A stretch of 64,000 nt of DNA from an uncultured Tenacibaculum sp. (GCA_947504185.1 CANNGJ010000012.1:30471-94470); one strand, 5' to 3'. Shown: positions 53,908 to 62,382, numbered from the stretch's first letter. The notes: generated from the sequence alone by a model not told the origin. Translations and numbers: made by a program.

Positions 53908-53915
53908 TATATTTG
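53908..53915 (+). promoter_or_regulatory. -7 box of the DoxX-family gene
   Basis: TATATTTG matches TANNTTTG and ends 15 bp before the ATG at 53931. Confidence 0.6.
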
Positions 53916-53930
53916 TTGAAAATCAATTTT

Positions 53931-54329
53931 ATGGAACTTATACAAAAACACGCTACAGAAATTTTAATTCTGTTATTTTTAATCTTTACTTTTTTACAAT
54001 CAGGAATCGATAAAGTAACCGACTGGAATGGAAATTTATCTTTTATAAAAGGTCACTTTAAAAATTCACCTTTAAAAAATGTAGTACCTCTTTTATTAGT
54101 AATAATTTTAGTGATGGAATTATTAGCAGGCGCTTTTATGTTTATTGGTATTTTTAATTTAGCAACAACAGGCGACCATAATTTAGCTTTACTTGGAGTA
54201 GAAATTGCAGCGTTGTCTTTAATCTTTTTATTAATTGGTCAACGTTTAGCAAAAGATTATGCAGGCGCAATGACATTAGCAGTTTATTTTATAATTACAA
54301 TTTTTGGTATGTATTTATTAAATAGATAA
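53931..54329 (+). CDS. DoxX-family membrane protein
   Basis: From the ATG at 53931 the protein has 132 residues and four transmembrane helices (about 9-28, 55-78, 85-103, 112-130). The layout and the SGIDKVTDWNGNL segment after helix 1 fit the DoxX family. Some members act with thiosulfate:quinone oxidoreductase or in redox stress, but no partner is encoded here. A frame that opens at TTG 53823 contains a -7 box ahead of the ATG, so the longer form is rejected. Confidence 0.82.
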   Translation: MELIQKHATEILILLFLIFTFLQSGIDKVTDWNGNLSFIKGHFKNSPLKNVVPLLLVIILVMELLAGAFMFIGIFNLATTGDHNLALLGVEIAALSLIFLLIGQRLAKDYAGAMTLAVYFIITIFGMYLLNR

Positions 54330-54367
54330 AATCTATAATAATTTTATTTTAAATAAATTTAATTAAT

Positions 54368-54404
54368 AAAAAGCCCTCTTAAAACTTGTTTTTAAGAGGG
54401 CTTT
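54368..54404. terminator. Intrinsic terminator between DoxX and methyltransferase genes
   Basis: The stem AAAGCCCTCTTAAAA/TTTTAAGAGGGCTTT is 15 bp. The longer T-run is on the minus strand, so it mainly ends the methyltransferase transcript. Confidence 0.85.
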
Positions 54405-54471
54405 GTAGTTTTGTAAGGTGTTTGTATAAATACAGGTCTGTAATTGTTTAAAAAAGTATTTAAAAACGTTT

Positions 54472-55329
54472 TTAAGTGTTCTTAATAATATAAATTAGTG
54501 AAGAATACTCTTTAGTTGTCTTCGCTTTTAAATTAGATTTTAATCCTCTATAAAAAGCTCGAATTGGTCTTGATTTTTTTGTTTTATATTTTTCTGATAA
54601 TAACGAAACATAGAATGAGTCAAATTTCATAGGAAGTATTTTTTCAACTTTCATATTAACTGAAGAAAATAATTTTTCTATAGAGCTTTTTGAAAAATGC
54701 CATAAATGTCGTGGTACATCATAAGCAGCCCAAAACTCTTTGTAATATTTAGCATCATAACTTTTGTAGTTAGGAACTGCAATTATTAAGACTCCTTTAT
54801 TTTTTAATAATTTTTTAAGTTGAGATATGTATTCTATTAAATTTGGAATATGTTCTAATACATGCCATAAAGTAATAACATCAAATTTATCTTCTTTAAT
54901 TTCTGTAATATCTTCTTTTAGAGTAATACTTTTTTTACTTGCAATTTCTCGTGCTTTTAATGAAGGTTCAATTCCGCTAATTTTCCAATTATTCTTTTTA
55001 CAGACATTTAAAAAATCACCAGTGCCTGCACCAATATCTAAAATTGTTTTATCATCAGTATTAAAAGAATTAATTAAGTTCAACTTACTTTTTAAAGTAT
55101 AGTTTTTTACTAATTGGTAAACTTTATCAAATAATGTTTTTTTACTATCAGTATGAGAAATATAAGAATCACTCAAATAATAGTTTTCTAAATTATCTGG
55201 TACAGGTGAGGTAATTAACATGTCGTATTCTTTGTTAATCATTACCTCATAACTCTCCTTAGAAACTGTTTGATCTATACAGTTTAAAAATGGTTTTAAG
55301 TTTTTATATAACCCGTTTTCTTTTTTCAA
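54472..55329 (-). CDS. Class I SAM-dependent methyltransferase
   Basis: The 285-residue protein has motif I TILDIGAGTGDF near residue 98, an acidic residue at SGIEPS, and a motif IV-like FDVITLWHVLEHIPN followed by VPNYKSYDAKYYKEFWAAYDVPRHLWHFSK, typical of Methyltransf_23 (UbiG/cyclopropane-like) enzymes. The N-terminal NYYLSDSYISHTDSKKTLFDKVYQLV matches flavobacterial SAM methyltransferases of unknown target. It starts 20 bp from the first parS-like site. Confidence 0.88.
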   Translation of the reverse strand: MKKENGLYKNLKPFLNCIDQTVSKESYEVMINKEYDMLITSPVPDNLENYYLSDSYISHTDSKKTLFDKVYQLVKNYTLKSKLNLINSFNTDDKTILDIGAGTGDFLNVCKKNNWKISGIEPSLKAREIASKKSITLKEDITEIKEDKFDVITLWHVLEHIPNLIEYISQLKKLLKNKGVLIIAVPNYKSYDAKYYKEFWAAYDVPRHLWHFSKSSIEKLFSSVNMKVEKILPMKFDSFYVSLLSEKYKTKKSRPIRAFYRGLKSNLKAKTTKEYSSLIYIIKNT

Positions 55330-55348
55330 TCCCTTTGTTTTTGTTTAA

Positions 55349-55364
55349 TGTTCCACGAGGAACA
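55349..55364. promoter_or_regulatory. parS-like palindrome 1
   Basis: TGTTCCACGAGGAACA differs at one central base from TGTTCCACGTGGAACA, the form of parS used by Pseudomonas ParB. It sits between the mnmG end and the methyltransferase start, followed on the plus strand by a T-run, so a hairpin role cannot be excluded. Confidence 0.6.
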
Positions 55365-55393
55365 TTTTTTTAAATTTGATGCAATATTACATA

Positions 55394-55431
55394 AAAAAGA
55401 AAAAGGTTCCACATGGAACCTTTTTCTTTTT
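55394..55431 (-). terminator. mnmG terminator, 38-bp palindrome
   Basis: The arms AAAAAGAAAAAGGTTCCA and its complement pair perfectly around CA. On the minus strand a T-rich tail ends the mnmG transcript. Confidence 0.85.
55405..55420. promoter_or_regulatory. parS-like palindrome 2, inside the mnmG terminator
   Basis: GGTTCCACATGGAACC keeps the GTTCCAC/GGAAC core with one central mismatch. It is the core of the mnmG terminator stem. Confidence 0.5.
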
Positions 55432-55447
55432 ATTAAACTTATCATTA

Positions 55448-57325
55448 TTACCTGCCCATATAAACAAGTAATACAGAAATATCACTTGGGGAAACACCAC
55501 TTATTCTACTCGCTTGAGAAATTGATGTTGGTTGTATTTTAGATAGTTTTTCTCTTGCTTCATATGATAAAGATTTGACTTTACTATAATTAAATGTAGA
55601 AGGAATAGGAACATTTTCTAATCTATTTAATTTATCAGCATTGTTCCTTTCTTTCTCAATGTATCCTGAATATTTTAAATGAATTTCAACTTGTTCAATG
55701 ACTTCTTTATCAATATTATTTTCTTTAATATATGTGTCTAGTCTTTCTATAGAAGTAAAATCATTAAAAGACAATTGAGGTCTTGAAGCAATCTTAATTA
55801 ACTTCATAGATTGATTTACTACTGAAAGATTTTTGCTTTCTAGAATAGGATTTATTTCTTCTTTTTTAACACTTAAATTATTTAAGAATTTAATTAATTC
55901 TTCAGTTTTTGTTCTCTTCTCTTCTACTCTGTCTTTTCTTTCTTGAGAAGCTAAACCTAGTTTAAATGATTTTTCTGTTAAACGTAAATCTGCATTATCT
56001 TGTCGTAACAGTGTTCTGTATTCTGCACGAGAAGTAAACATTCTATATGGTTCTTCTGTTCCTTTTGTAATTAAATCATCAATTAAAACTCCAATATAAG
56101 CTTCACTTCTTTTTAAGATAAAAGGCTCTTTTTCTTGCGTTTTTAAAGCAGCATTTACTCCAGCCATTAATCCTTGAGCTGCTGCTTCTTCGTAACCTGT
56201 GGTTCCGTTTATTTGTCCAGCAAAAAATAAGTTTTCAATTAACTTAGTTTCTAAATTGTGTTTTAATTGTGTTGGTGGAAAATAATCGTACTCAATAGCA
56301 TAGCCATATCGTAAGAATTTCACATTCTCAAAACCAGCTATTGAACGAATTGCTTTGTCTTGAATGTCTTCTGGTAATGATGTAGAAAAACCATTTACAT
56401 AAATCTCAACTGTTGTCCAACCTTCCGGTTCAACAAAAACTTGGTGACGTTCTTTTTCTGCAAAACGATTTATTTTATCTTCTACTGAAGGACAGTACCT
56501 CGGCCCTGTAGATTTAATTCTACCATTAAACATTGGTGAACGATCAAAGCCTTCGCGAAGTAAATTATGCACTTCTGGATTGGTATATGTTAAGTAACAA
56601 GAACGTTGTTTAGTTAATATTTTTGTAATAGGTAAATAAGAAAATTTCTCTGGGTTATCGTCACCAGGTTGCTCTGTCATTTTAGAATAATCTAAAGAAC
56701 GACCATCTACTCTTGGAGGAGTTCCTGTTTTCATTCTACCAGATTCAAAACCTTTTGCAACCAAGTCTTCTGTAATTCCTGTCGAAGCTCCTTCACCTGC
56801 TCTACCTCCACCAAATGTTTTTTCTCCAATATGGATTAATCCATTTAAGAAAGTACCTGCAGTTACGATTACAGTTTTTGCTTTTATTTCTAAACCAAGA
56901 ACTGTTTTTACACCAATAATCTTATCTCCATCAAACAATAATCCGTTCACTGAATCTTGATAGAAATCTAAGTTTTCGGTTTGCTCTAACATCGTTCTCC
57001 AACACTCTGCAAATTGCATTCTATCAGATTGTGCTCTTGGACTCCACATCGCAGGCCCTTTCGATTTATTAAGCATTTTAAACTGAATAGCAGTCTTGTC
57101 GGTAACTATTCCGCTATAACCACCTAAGGCATCAATTTCACGTACTATTTGCCCTTTTGCAATTCCACCCATGGCAGGATTACAACTCATTTGAGCAATG
57201 TTTTGTAAGTTCATTGTAATTAGCAAAGTGTGTGCTCCCATGTTAGCACTTGCAGCTGCAGCTTCGCTACCAGCATGACCACCTCCTACTACAATAACAT
57301 CGTATGTTGTATTAAATAAACTCAT
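55448..57325 (-). CDS. mnmG: tRNA uridine-5-carboxymethylaminomethyl modification enzyme MnmG (GidA)
   Basis: The 625-residue protein has FAD site VVGGGHAGSEAAAASANMG (near residue 12), the CNPAMGGIAKGQIVREIDALGG block, FLNGLIHIGEKTFGGGRAGE, the PRYCPSVEDKI motif with its essential Cys, and the C-terminal helical domain for MnmE/tRNA binding (YSKVKSLSYEAREKLSKIQP). With MnmE it modifies U34 of tRNAs. In many bacteria gidA lies near oriC. Here parS-like sites flank it on both sides, and ybeY lies 28 bp upstream. Confidence 0.97.
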   Translation of the reverse strand: MSLFNTTYDVIVVGGGHAGSEAAAASANMGAHTLLITMNLQNIAQMSCNPAMGGIAKGQIVREIDALGGYSGIVTDKTAIQFKMLNKSKGPAMWSPRAQSDRMQFAECWRTMLEQTENLDFYQDSVNGLLFDGDKIIGVKTVLGLEIKAKTVIVTAGTFLNGLIHIGEKTFGGGRAGEGASTGITEDLVAKGFESGRMKTGTPPRVDGRSLDYSKMTEQPGDDNPEKFSYLPITKILTKQRSCYLTYTNPEVHNLLREGFDRSPMFNGRIKSTGPRYCPSVEDKINRFAEKERHQVFVEPEGWTTVEIYVNGFSTSLPEDIQDKAIRSIAGFENVKFLRYGYAIEYDYFPPTQLKHNLETKLIENLFFAGQINGTTGYEEAAAQGLMAGVNAALKTQEKEPFILKRSEAYIGVLIDDLITKGTEEPYRMFTSRAEYRTLLRQDNADLRLTEKSFKLGLASQERKDRVEEKRTKTEELIKFLNNLSVKKEEINPILESKNLSVVNQSMKLIKIASRPQLSFNDFTSIERLDTYIKENNIDKEVIEQVEIHLKYSGYIEKERNNADKLNRLENVPIPSTFNYSKVKSLSYEAREKLSKIQPTSISQASRISGVSPSDISVLLVYMGR

Positions 57326-57336
57326 CTTATTAATCG

Positions 57337-57352
57337 AGTTCCACGTGGAACT
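57337..57352. promoter_or_regulatory. parS-like palindrome 3
   Basis: AGTTCCACGTGGAACT is a perfect 16-bp palindrome and matches the inner 14 bp of the Pseudomonas-type parS (GTTCCACGTGGAAC). It fills the 28-bp gap between ybeY and mnmG. Confidence 0.75.
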
Positions 57353-57353
57353 T

Positions 57354-57770
57354 TTAGTTTTTATTTAAAATATTTAAACAAGTGTTTTCTTTTTCTCGCA
57401 TCACTTGTTTCTCTTCTTCAGTCTTATCTTTATACTTCATATAGTGTAATATTCCATGAATAATAACACGGTGTAATTCGTTTTTGAATGAAGTATTAAA
57501 CTCTTCGGCATTCTCTTTAACTCTATCAATAGAAATAAAAATATCACCTCCTACTAACTTACCTAAAGTATAATCAAAACTGATAATATCTGTTAAGGTA
57601 TCGTGTTGTAAAAACTCTACATTTATATTATGAAGATAATCATCATCACAAAAAATATAGTTGATTTCACCCAATTCAAAACCTTCTTCTTCTATGCAAT
57701 TTTGAATCCAAGTAGTCGTTTTTTCTTCGTTTTCTAATTGAAAATCTATTTCATAATTAAATGCAATCAT
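57354..57770 (-). CDS. ybeY: Endoribonuclease YbeY-like rRNA maturation factor
   Basis: The 138-residue protein matches YbeY: YIFCDDDYLHNINVEFLQHDTLTDIISFDY near residue 38-68, GGDIFISIDRVKENAEE, and the metal-site region VIIHGILHYMKYKDKT. The usual HGxLHLxGYDH motif keeps its first two His, but the third His is replaced by Lys-Asp-Lys, a change I recall as usual in Bacteroidetes homologues. YbeY processes 16S rRNA ends and checks ribosomes. It lies between the DUF4175 gene and mnmG on one strand. Confidence 0.88.
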   Translation of the reverse strand: MIAFNYEIDFQLENEEKTTTWIQNCIEEEGFELGEINYIFCDDDYLHNINVEFLQHDTLTDIISFDYTLGKLVGGDIFISIDRVKENAEEFNTSFKNELHRVIIHGILHYMKYKDKTEEEKQVMREKENTCLNILNKN

Positions 57771-57818
57771 TCTATATGTATCAGGATATTTTAATTACTA
57801 ACACTAAAATTAAAAGTA

Positions 57819-60800
57819 TTACTCTTTGTTTTTAGGAAGGCTAAAATATTCTTGCACCTTCTTTTTGTAATTTTGGCGCAAAGGTAGTGATTGTCTGTTT
57901 AATATCTCTGTTTGGTTATAAAACAGCTTTTTAAACTTTAGTTCTTTTGTAGTGTTGTTATTATACTCTTGTAAATTGGTGTTCGATTTTCGTTTTTTAT
58001 CCTGATTTTGTTCAAAAGTAGCTTTGTCTAATTTTAGTAATTCGTAGTTTAATTGCTGCATTCTATTAATGCTTTTTTGTGTAAACCCTTTTTCTAAAAT
58101 ATCATTTTCTAATTGCTCCATTTCTTTCAAAGCTTTTTTAGCTTTTCCAGAACCATCTTTTCCTTGCTTAATTGCGTTTTCTAATTGTTGTCTCAACTCA
58201 GATTGTTCTTTATAAATCTGATATAATTCACCATTTAAATCTTCACTAGGTTCACCACTTTTTCCTTCTTTTTCACCTTTCTTTTTTCCGTCCTTTCCAT
58301 CTTTAGGTCTTCCTTTATTTTTCTTTTGCATCCCATCTTTCATTTTATCCATCAATTCTTTTTGCTTCTGAATAATATCTGGTAAGCTAAAAGACTTTCC
58401 TTTACCCTTACCTTTTCCACTACCAGGTTTCGGATTTTGCATAGCATCTAACGCATTACTTAACATATCTGCTAAAGTATTTGCAGAGGTCATTACATAG
58501 CGTTGATTAGATATCCCGTTTTGAAAATTGTTATCAGCAAAGTTTTCTAAAGATTGATTCAAGTTATAATGTGCTTGGGCTAAATGATCTTGAACTTTAG
58601 ACGAAATTTTAGGAACTTTTATTGATAATACAAACAAGCTATCATCAATATGTTCGAAATATGTTTTAAGTACATGTTGTTTTTGTAGGTTCTTACCAAA
58701 ATTTGGATGTGCTGAATTACTAGAAGAAAACACATTCATTAAAGCTTCTTGATCAAAAGAAAAAGTAATTAAGTTTTCAAGAACCTGACGCATGCCTTCC
58801 ATGTTTTCCTCTTCCATTTCGGCAGACATAGATTGCATAGATTCTTGCATTTTCTGACTCATTTCTTGCATCTTTTTTGATGCTTTCTTCTGATTTTGTT
58901 TCGCTTCAGATTGCTTTTTATTATCTAAATTTTCTTCAGATTTGTTTAGTTCTTCTTGAGTTTCCTTCTTTAAATCCTCCATAGAAGGTAAATCCATAGG
59001 AGATTTTAAATTTTTATTATCTTTTTTTAGGTCATCAAGTTCCTTTTTTACTCCTTGAAACTCTTTATTTATTTTACTTTGTTCCTCTTTACTAGCTTCT
59101 TTTTTACTTAAATCTTCTTGTTTTTTTGATAACTCTTTTAAGTTATCAGCAATCTTATTCATTTTTTGCTCAACATAAAAACGTTTAGTCATTTCTAAAA
59201 TACGCTCTAAACTTTTTTCCTGTTGTTTGTTTTGTTCTGCTAGCTCTTTAGTTTTTTTAAGTAAATCTTCTCTATTAAGTTTTTCGGCTAACTTTTTAAG
59301 TTCATCTAATAATTGCTGTTGTTTTTCTAACTTTTTGAGCTCTTCTATTCGCTTTTTTAAATCTTCTTTTTTCTCTTGTAAGCTTTCGTTTTTTTCTTTT
59401 TTCTCAGTAAAGTTTTCTTGTAATTTATTGGTTTGACGTTGCATCATTTGCTTGTATTGCTCTTGACGCTTAATTACATTTTTAATTTTTTTCTGATCAT
59501 TCCAGTTTACATTCTTTTTATTTTGAAGTTCAAACTGAATTTTCTCTAAATCTTTTTTACTATGCTGTTGTTTATTTAAAGAGTTTTCAATGTTTTGAAT
59601 ATAGTTTTTTTGCTCTTGTAGTAATTCATTTTCTATTTCGTTAGTAGATTTCTGACGATACGAAAACTTATTACTTACCGTTTTTTTACTACCATTTACA
59701 ACATCATTATCATATACTTGAAAGTATAGTTCATAGTCAACACCTTCTTTAAGCTTTAAACCATTAGGAAACTCGTAATAAAAAGTTTGTATGTTTTCTT
59801 TATTTAATTTAATTATCTGATTTTCAGTGTTTTGAGTATTATTTGTATCATAATATACCAATTCTAATTTCTTAAAACCGTAGTCATCAGCAATTTGACC
59901 TACAAACTGAGCATTTCCACGTGAAATACTATCAATATTAGAGTTTACGTTAATGTTTGGGTATTCATCTTTTATAACATCAATAGAAAATTGTAATTGC
60001 TCATAGTCTTTCAAATCTTGATTTGATGTGCTAATTTGATAATTTAAATTTTGAGTTACTCGCTTTTGATATTGAAAATCATTAGTATTTATTTTTTTAA
60101 AAAAAGCCTTTTTTTCTTGTTGAATAAAACGAACAGTATCTGTTTCAGAGGTTTTTACAACCCACTCTACTGTCGTTCCTTGTGGAACAGTTAAGTTACC
60201 AGTATTGTTAATAGTTTCGTTTTGTTTTTTAGTATAACGAGGATATTTTAAATTCAAAGAAATATTTTGAATCGAAGGTGTATTTATTACATCAATTTTA
60301 TATTCTTGAGATGTTACACCATTTGCACTTGCAAAAAAAGTAATAGGTTTTTGCACTTCAGAAAAAGTAAAAGAAAATAACCCATTTCCTTCATTTTCAA
60401 AGAAGTATTGTTGGTTGTTAAAATGAATTTTTGCTTCTTGTGGAACAATTTCTCCTGTAGTTTGAACGTATACAGTTATATCCTTTCCTTTAATTACTTT
60501 TAAATTCTTAGCAGTTAAATTAAAATGAAAAGGTGCTGGTGGTGTATAAGCAACACTATGGTTTACAACACGATTTAAACTTTGAGATAATTTATTTGAT
60601 GTTCCAGTAACGAAAGAGAATAACCAGATAAACAACGGAATTAAAGCATATTTTAAATACTTTTTGTTTTTAGTAAAATCGATGGCTTTATTAAAATAAA
60701 CAGGCTGTAATTCCTCCGATTTTTGTTGGATACTAGCTAATAATAAGTCAGATTGCTCATTGTTTTGTTGTAATTGCAATACATTTAAAAGTTTGTCTTT

Positions 60801-61112
60801 AACCTCCGGAAAGTGATTTCCAATAATTTTTGAAGCATCTTCGAAGGATATTCCTTTCTGTAATCCCATAATTTTAAAAAAGGGGAAACAGATAAAACGA
60901 AAAAACAAAAACAGTTCAACTAAAATAAAACTCCAAAATAAAATGGTTCTGGCTGTGGGTTGCAACCATAGAAAATATTCTATAAATAAGGTGAAAAACA
61001 AATAAATAAGTCCTAAAGAAATAAATAAAATACTTCCTTTTATCAGCTTATTTGTGTAATATTTCTTACTAAAAAGCTGTAATTTTTGTTCTATTTTGTT
61101 AAAAATTTTCAT
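57819..61112 (-). CDS. DUF4175 family membrane protein with long coiled coil
   Basis: From the ATG at 61110-61112 the protein has 1097 residues. Two or three transmembrane helices lie at about 25-75 and one at about 155-175. Beta-rich, Ig-like segments follow (about 190-480), then a Lys/Glu/Gln-rich coiled-coil (about 490-760), a conserved helical segment (EALMNVFSSSNSAHPNFGKNLQKQ, about 815-840) and a Gly/Lys-rich tail. This is the DUF4175 layout; function unknown. A 20-codon longer frame from 61172 precedes the membrane signal and is less likely. It leads a run DUF4175-ybeY-mnmG. Confidence 0.88.
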   Translation of the reverse strand: MKIFNKIEQKLQLFSKKYYTNKLIKGSILFISLGLIYLFFTLFIEYFLWLQPTARTILFWSFILVELFLFFRFICFPFFKIMGLQKGISFEDASKIIGNHFPEVKDKLLNVLQLQQNNEQSDLLLASIQQKSEELQPVYFNKAIDFTKNKKYLKYALIPLFIWLFSFVTGTSNKLSQSLNRVVNHSVAYTPPAPFHFNLTAKNLKVIKGKDITVYVQTTGEIVPQEAKIHFNNQQYFFENEGNGLFSFTFSEVQKPITFFASANGVTSQEYKIDVINTPSIQNISLNLKYPRYTKKQNETINNTGNLTVPQGTTVEWVVKTSETDTVRFIQQEKKAFFKKINTNDFQYQKRVTQNLNYQISTSNQDLKDYEQLQFSIDVIKDEYPNINVNSNIDSISRGNAQFVGQIADDYGFKKLELVYYDTNNTQNTENQIIKLNKENIQTFYYEFPNGLKLKEGVDYELYFQVYDNDVVNGSKKTVSNKFSYRQKSTNEIENELLQEQKNYIQNIENSLNKQQHSKKDLEKIQFELQNKKNVNWNDQKKIKNVIKRQEQYKQMMQRQTNKLQENFTEKKEKNESLQEKKEDLKKRIEELKKLEKQQQLLDELKKLAEKLNREDLLKKTKELAEQNKQQEKSLERILEMTKRFYVEQKMNKIADNLKELSKKQEDLSKKEASKEEQSKINKEFQGVKKELDDLKKDNKNLKSPMDLPSMEDLKKETQEELNKSEENLDNKKQSEAKQNQKKASKKMQEMSQKMQESMQSMSAEMEEENMEGMRQVLENLITFSFDQEALMNVFSSSNSAHPNFGKNLQKQHVLKTYFEHIDDSLFVLSIKVPKISSKVQDHLAQAHYNLNQSLENFADNNFQNGISNQRYVMTSANTLADMLSNALDAMQNPKPGSGKGKGKGKSFSLPDIIQKQKELMDKMKDGMQKKNKGRPKDGKDGKKKGEKEGKSGEPSEDLNGELYQIYKEQSELRQQLENAIKQGKDGSGKAKKALKEMEQLENDILEKGFTQKSINRMQQLNYELLKLDKATFEQNQDKKRKSNTNLQEYNNNTTKELKFKKLFYNQTEILNRQSLPLRQNYKKKVQEYFSLPKNKE

Positions 61113-61239
61113 ATCGAGATATAAAAGTACTATTTTTAAAAGAAAGTATTTGTTAAAGATTTCTGTAAGCATCTAAAGCATCTTACAACTAAGCATTAAA
61201 AATTAGAAGTTTTCTATAGATTAACTAAAAACAAACAAG

Positions 61240-62034
61240 ATGAAAAAACTAGCTATTTTAATTCTATTATTTACGTCAATAAATTTCTTTGCGCAAAGTC
61301 CGTGGACAAAAAACAAGGACGAAGGATATTTACAACTATCATACACTACCATTTCAAATTACGATAAACTTTTTGGAAAAAGTGACATTGCTTTACCTAG
61401 AAAAATATCAGATAATACCCTCCAATTATATGGGGAATATGGTATTTCCGATAAAACTACATTAGTAGCTAATTTACCATTAAAAATGTTGTCTGGGATC
61501 AACGATAAAATTATGGTAGGTAACATGCAAATAGGAATTAAACATAATTTTTACAAGAAAAAATGGTTGCTTTCAGGGCAATTAAATGTTGAAATGAACA
61601 CATCAGAGTATGATGCAACTTCAGGATTAAGATCAGGGTATGATGCTTGGACGTTTACACCGATGTTTTTAGCAGGTAGAGGTTTTAATTCATGGTATAT
61701 TCAAGCATTTACAGGAGTTGATATTCGTACAAACGATTATAGTAGTAATTTTAAATTAGGAGGAGAAATAGGTTATAAAGCAATAGATTGGCTATGGATA
61801 GCTGGTTTCTTAGACGGTGTAGCCTCTTTAAAAAACGGAGATGTAGTTTTACCAGCTCAAAACTTAGCAACAGGTTTATATGTTAACGATCAAAGTTTTG
61901 CAGGTTTTGGATTAAAATTTATCGGAGAGTTTAATGACAAATTTGGAGCAAACATTGGTTTTGGAGGTGCTTTTGCAGGTAGAAACGTAGCCAAAGCTCC
62001 AGCTTTAAGTTTTGGATTGTATCACAAATTTTAA
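61240..62034 (+). CDS. Outer-membrane beta-barrel protein
   Basis: The 264-residue protein has a signal peptide (MKKLAILILLFTSINFFAQ) and about ten to twelve amphipathic beta strands with aromatic girdles (LQLSYTTISNY, LQLYGEYGISDKTTLVANL, WYIQAFTGVDIRTN), ending in the C-terminal Phe of outer-membrane barrels (SFGLYHKF). It is probably a small porin-like or sensor barrel of unknown cargo. It is monocistronic; no terminator is obvious before the small peptide gene. Confidence 0.85.
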   Translation: MKKLAILILLFTSINFFAQSPWTKNKDEGYLQLSYTTISNYDKLFGKSDIALPRKISDNTLQLYGEYGISDKTTLVANLPLKMLSGINDKIMVGNMQIGIKHNFYKKKWLLSGQLNVEMNTSEYDATSGLRSGYDAWTFTPMFLAGRGFNSWYIQAFTGVDIRTNDYSSNFKLGGEIGYKAIDWLWIAGFLDGVASLKNGDVVLPAQNLATGLYVNDQSFAGFGLKFIGEFNDKFGANIGFGGAFAGRNVAKAPALSFGLYHKF

Positions 62035-62132
62035 ATTTTACGGTTTTTCCTTACTTTTATTATGGTAAAAAATCAATAAGAGAGTTTTTGAAGTTCTAGA
62101 TTGCTACTTTATTAATCTATAAATTTTAAGCT

Positions 62133-62291
62133 ATGTTAAAAAACATTTCAAATTTAGGAACAATCCTAAACAAAAAAGAAAAGCAATCTATTAATGGAGG
62201 GCTTTGGTTTTCTCTGGCAGAATGTCAAGACAATTGTGAAGGGATTTGTGCTATAGGATTTTTGGGTAAAAGATGGGCTTGTTTCGAATAA
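62133..62291 (+). CDS. Double-glycine-leader, Cys-rich small peptide (bacteriocin-like)
   Basis: ATG 62133 to TAA 62289-62291 encodes 52 residues. Residues 1-23 (MLKNISNLGTILNKKEKQSINGG) match the double-Gly leader type of Bacteroidetes bacteriocin-like peptides, with a hydrophobic N-terminus, the K-x-E-K/Q-x-x-I-x-GG pattern and cleavage expected after G23. The predicted 29-residue mature peptide has four Cys (31, 35, 39, 50), Trp and Phe. A UUCG-loop terminator follows directly. No C39-peptidase ABC exporter or immunity gene is in the window. It could be a bacteriocin, a pheromone or a modified-peptide precursor. Confidence 0.8.
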   Translation: MLKNISNLGTILNKKEKQSINGGLWFSLAECQDNCEGICAIGFLGKRWACFE

Positions 62292-62314
62292 ATCATCATT
62301 AATATCAAAATATC

Positions 62315-62338
62315 AAGCGAACTTCGGTTCGCTTTTTT
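62315..62338 (+). terminator. Terminator with TTCG tetraloop
   Basis: The stem AAGCGAAC/GTTCGCTT closes a TTCG loop and is followed by seven T residues. It ends the small peptide gene. Confidence 0.93.
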
Positions 62339-62355
62339 TATGCTTATATTAAAAC

Positions 62356-62363
62356 TATCTTTG
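62356..62363 (+). promoter_or_regulatory. -7 box of gltX
   Basis: TATCTTTG matches TANNTTTG, 19 bp before the ATG. No -33 TTG is seen at the usual distance. Confidence 0.6.
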
Positions 62364-62382
62364 CGCTTTCAAATCAACAAAA

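Noticed and set aside
55348..55542. 64-codon plus-strand frame across the parS-like sites
   Set aside because: It overlaps the mnmG terminator and the mnmG 3' end antisense, with a low-complexity Lys/Phe-rich product.
60174..60189. A fourth parS-like sequence (CGTTCCTTGTGGAACA)
   Set aside because: It differs from the consensus at three positions, is asymmetric at the centre and encodes the TVPQGT stretch of the DUF4175 protein, so it is probably chance.
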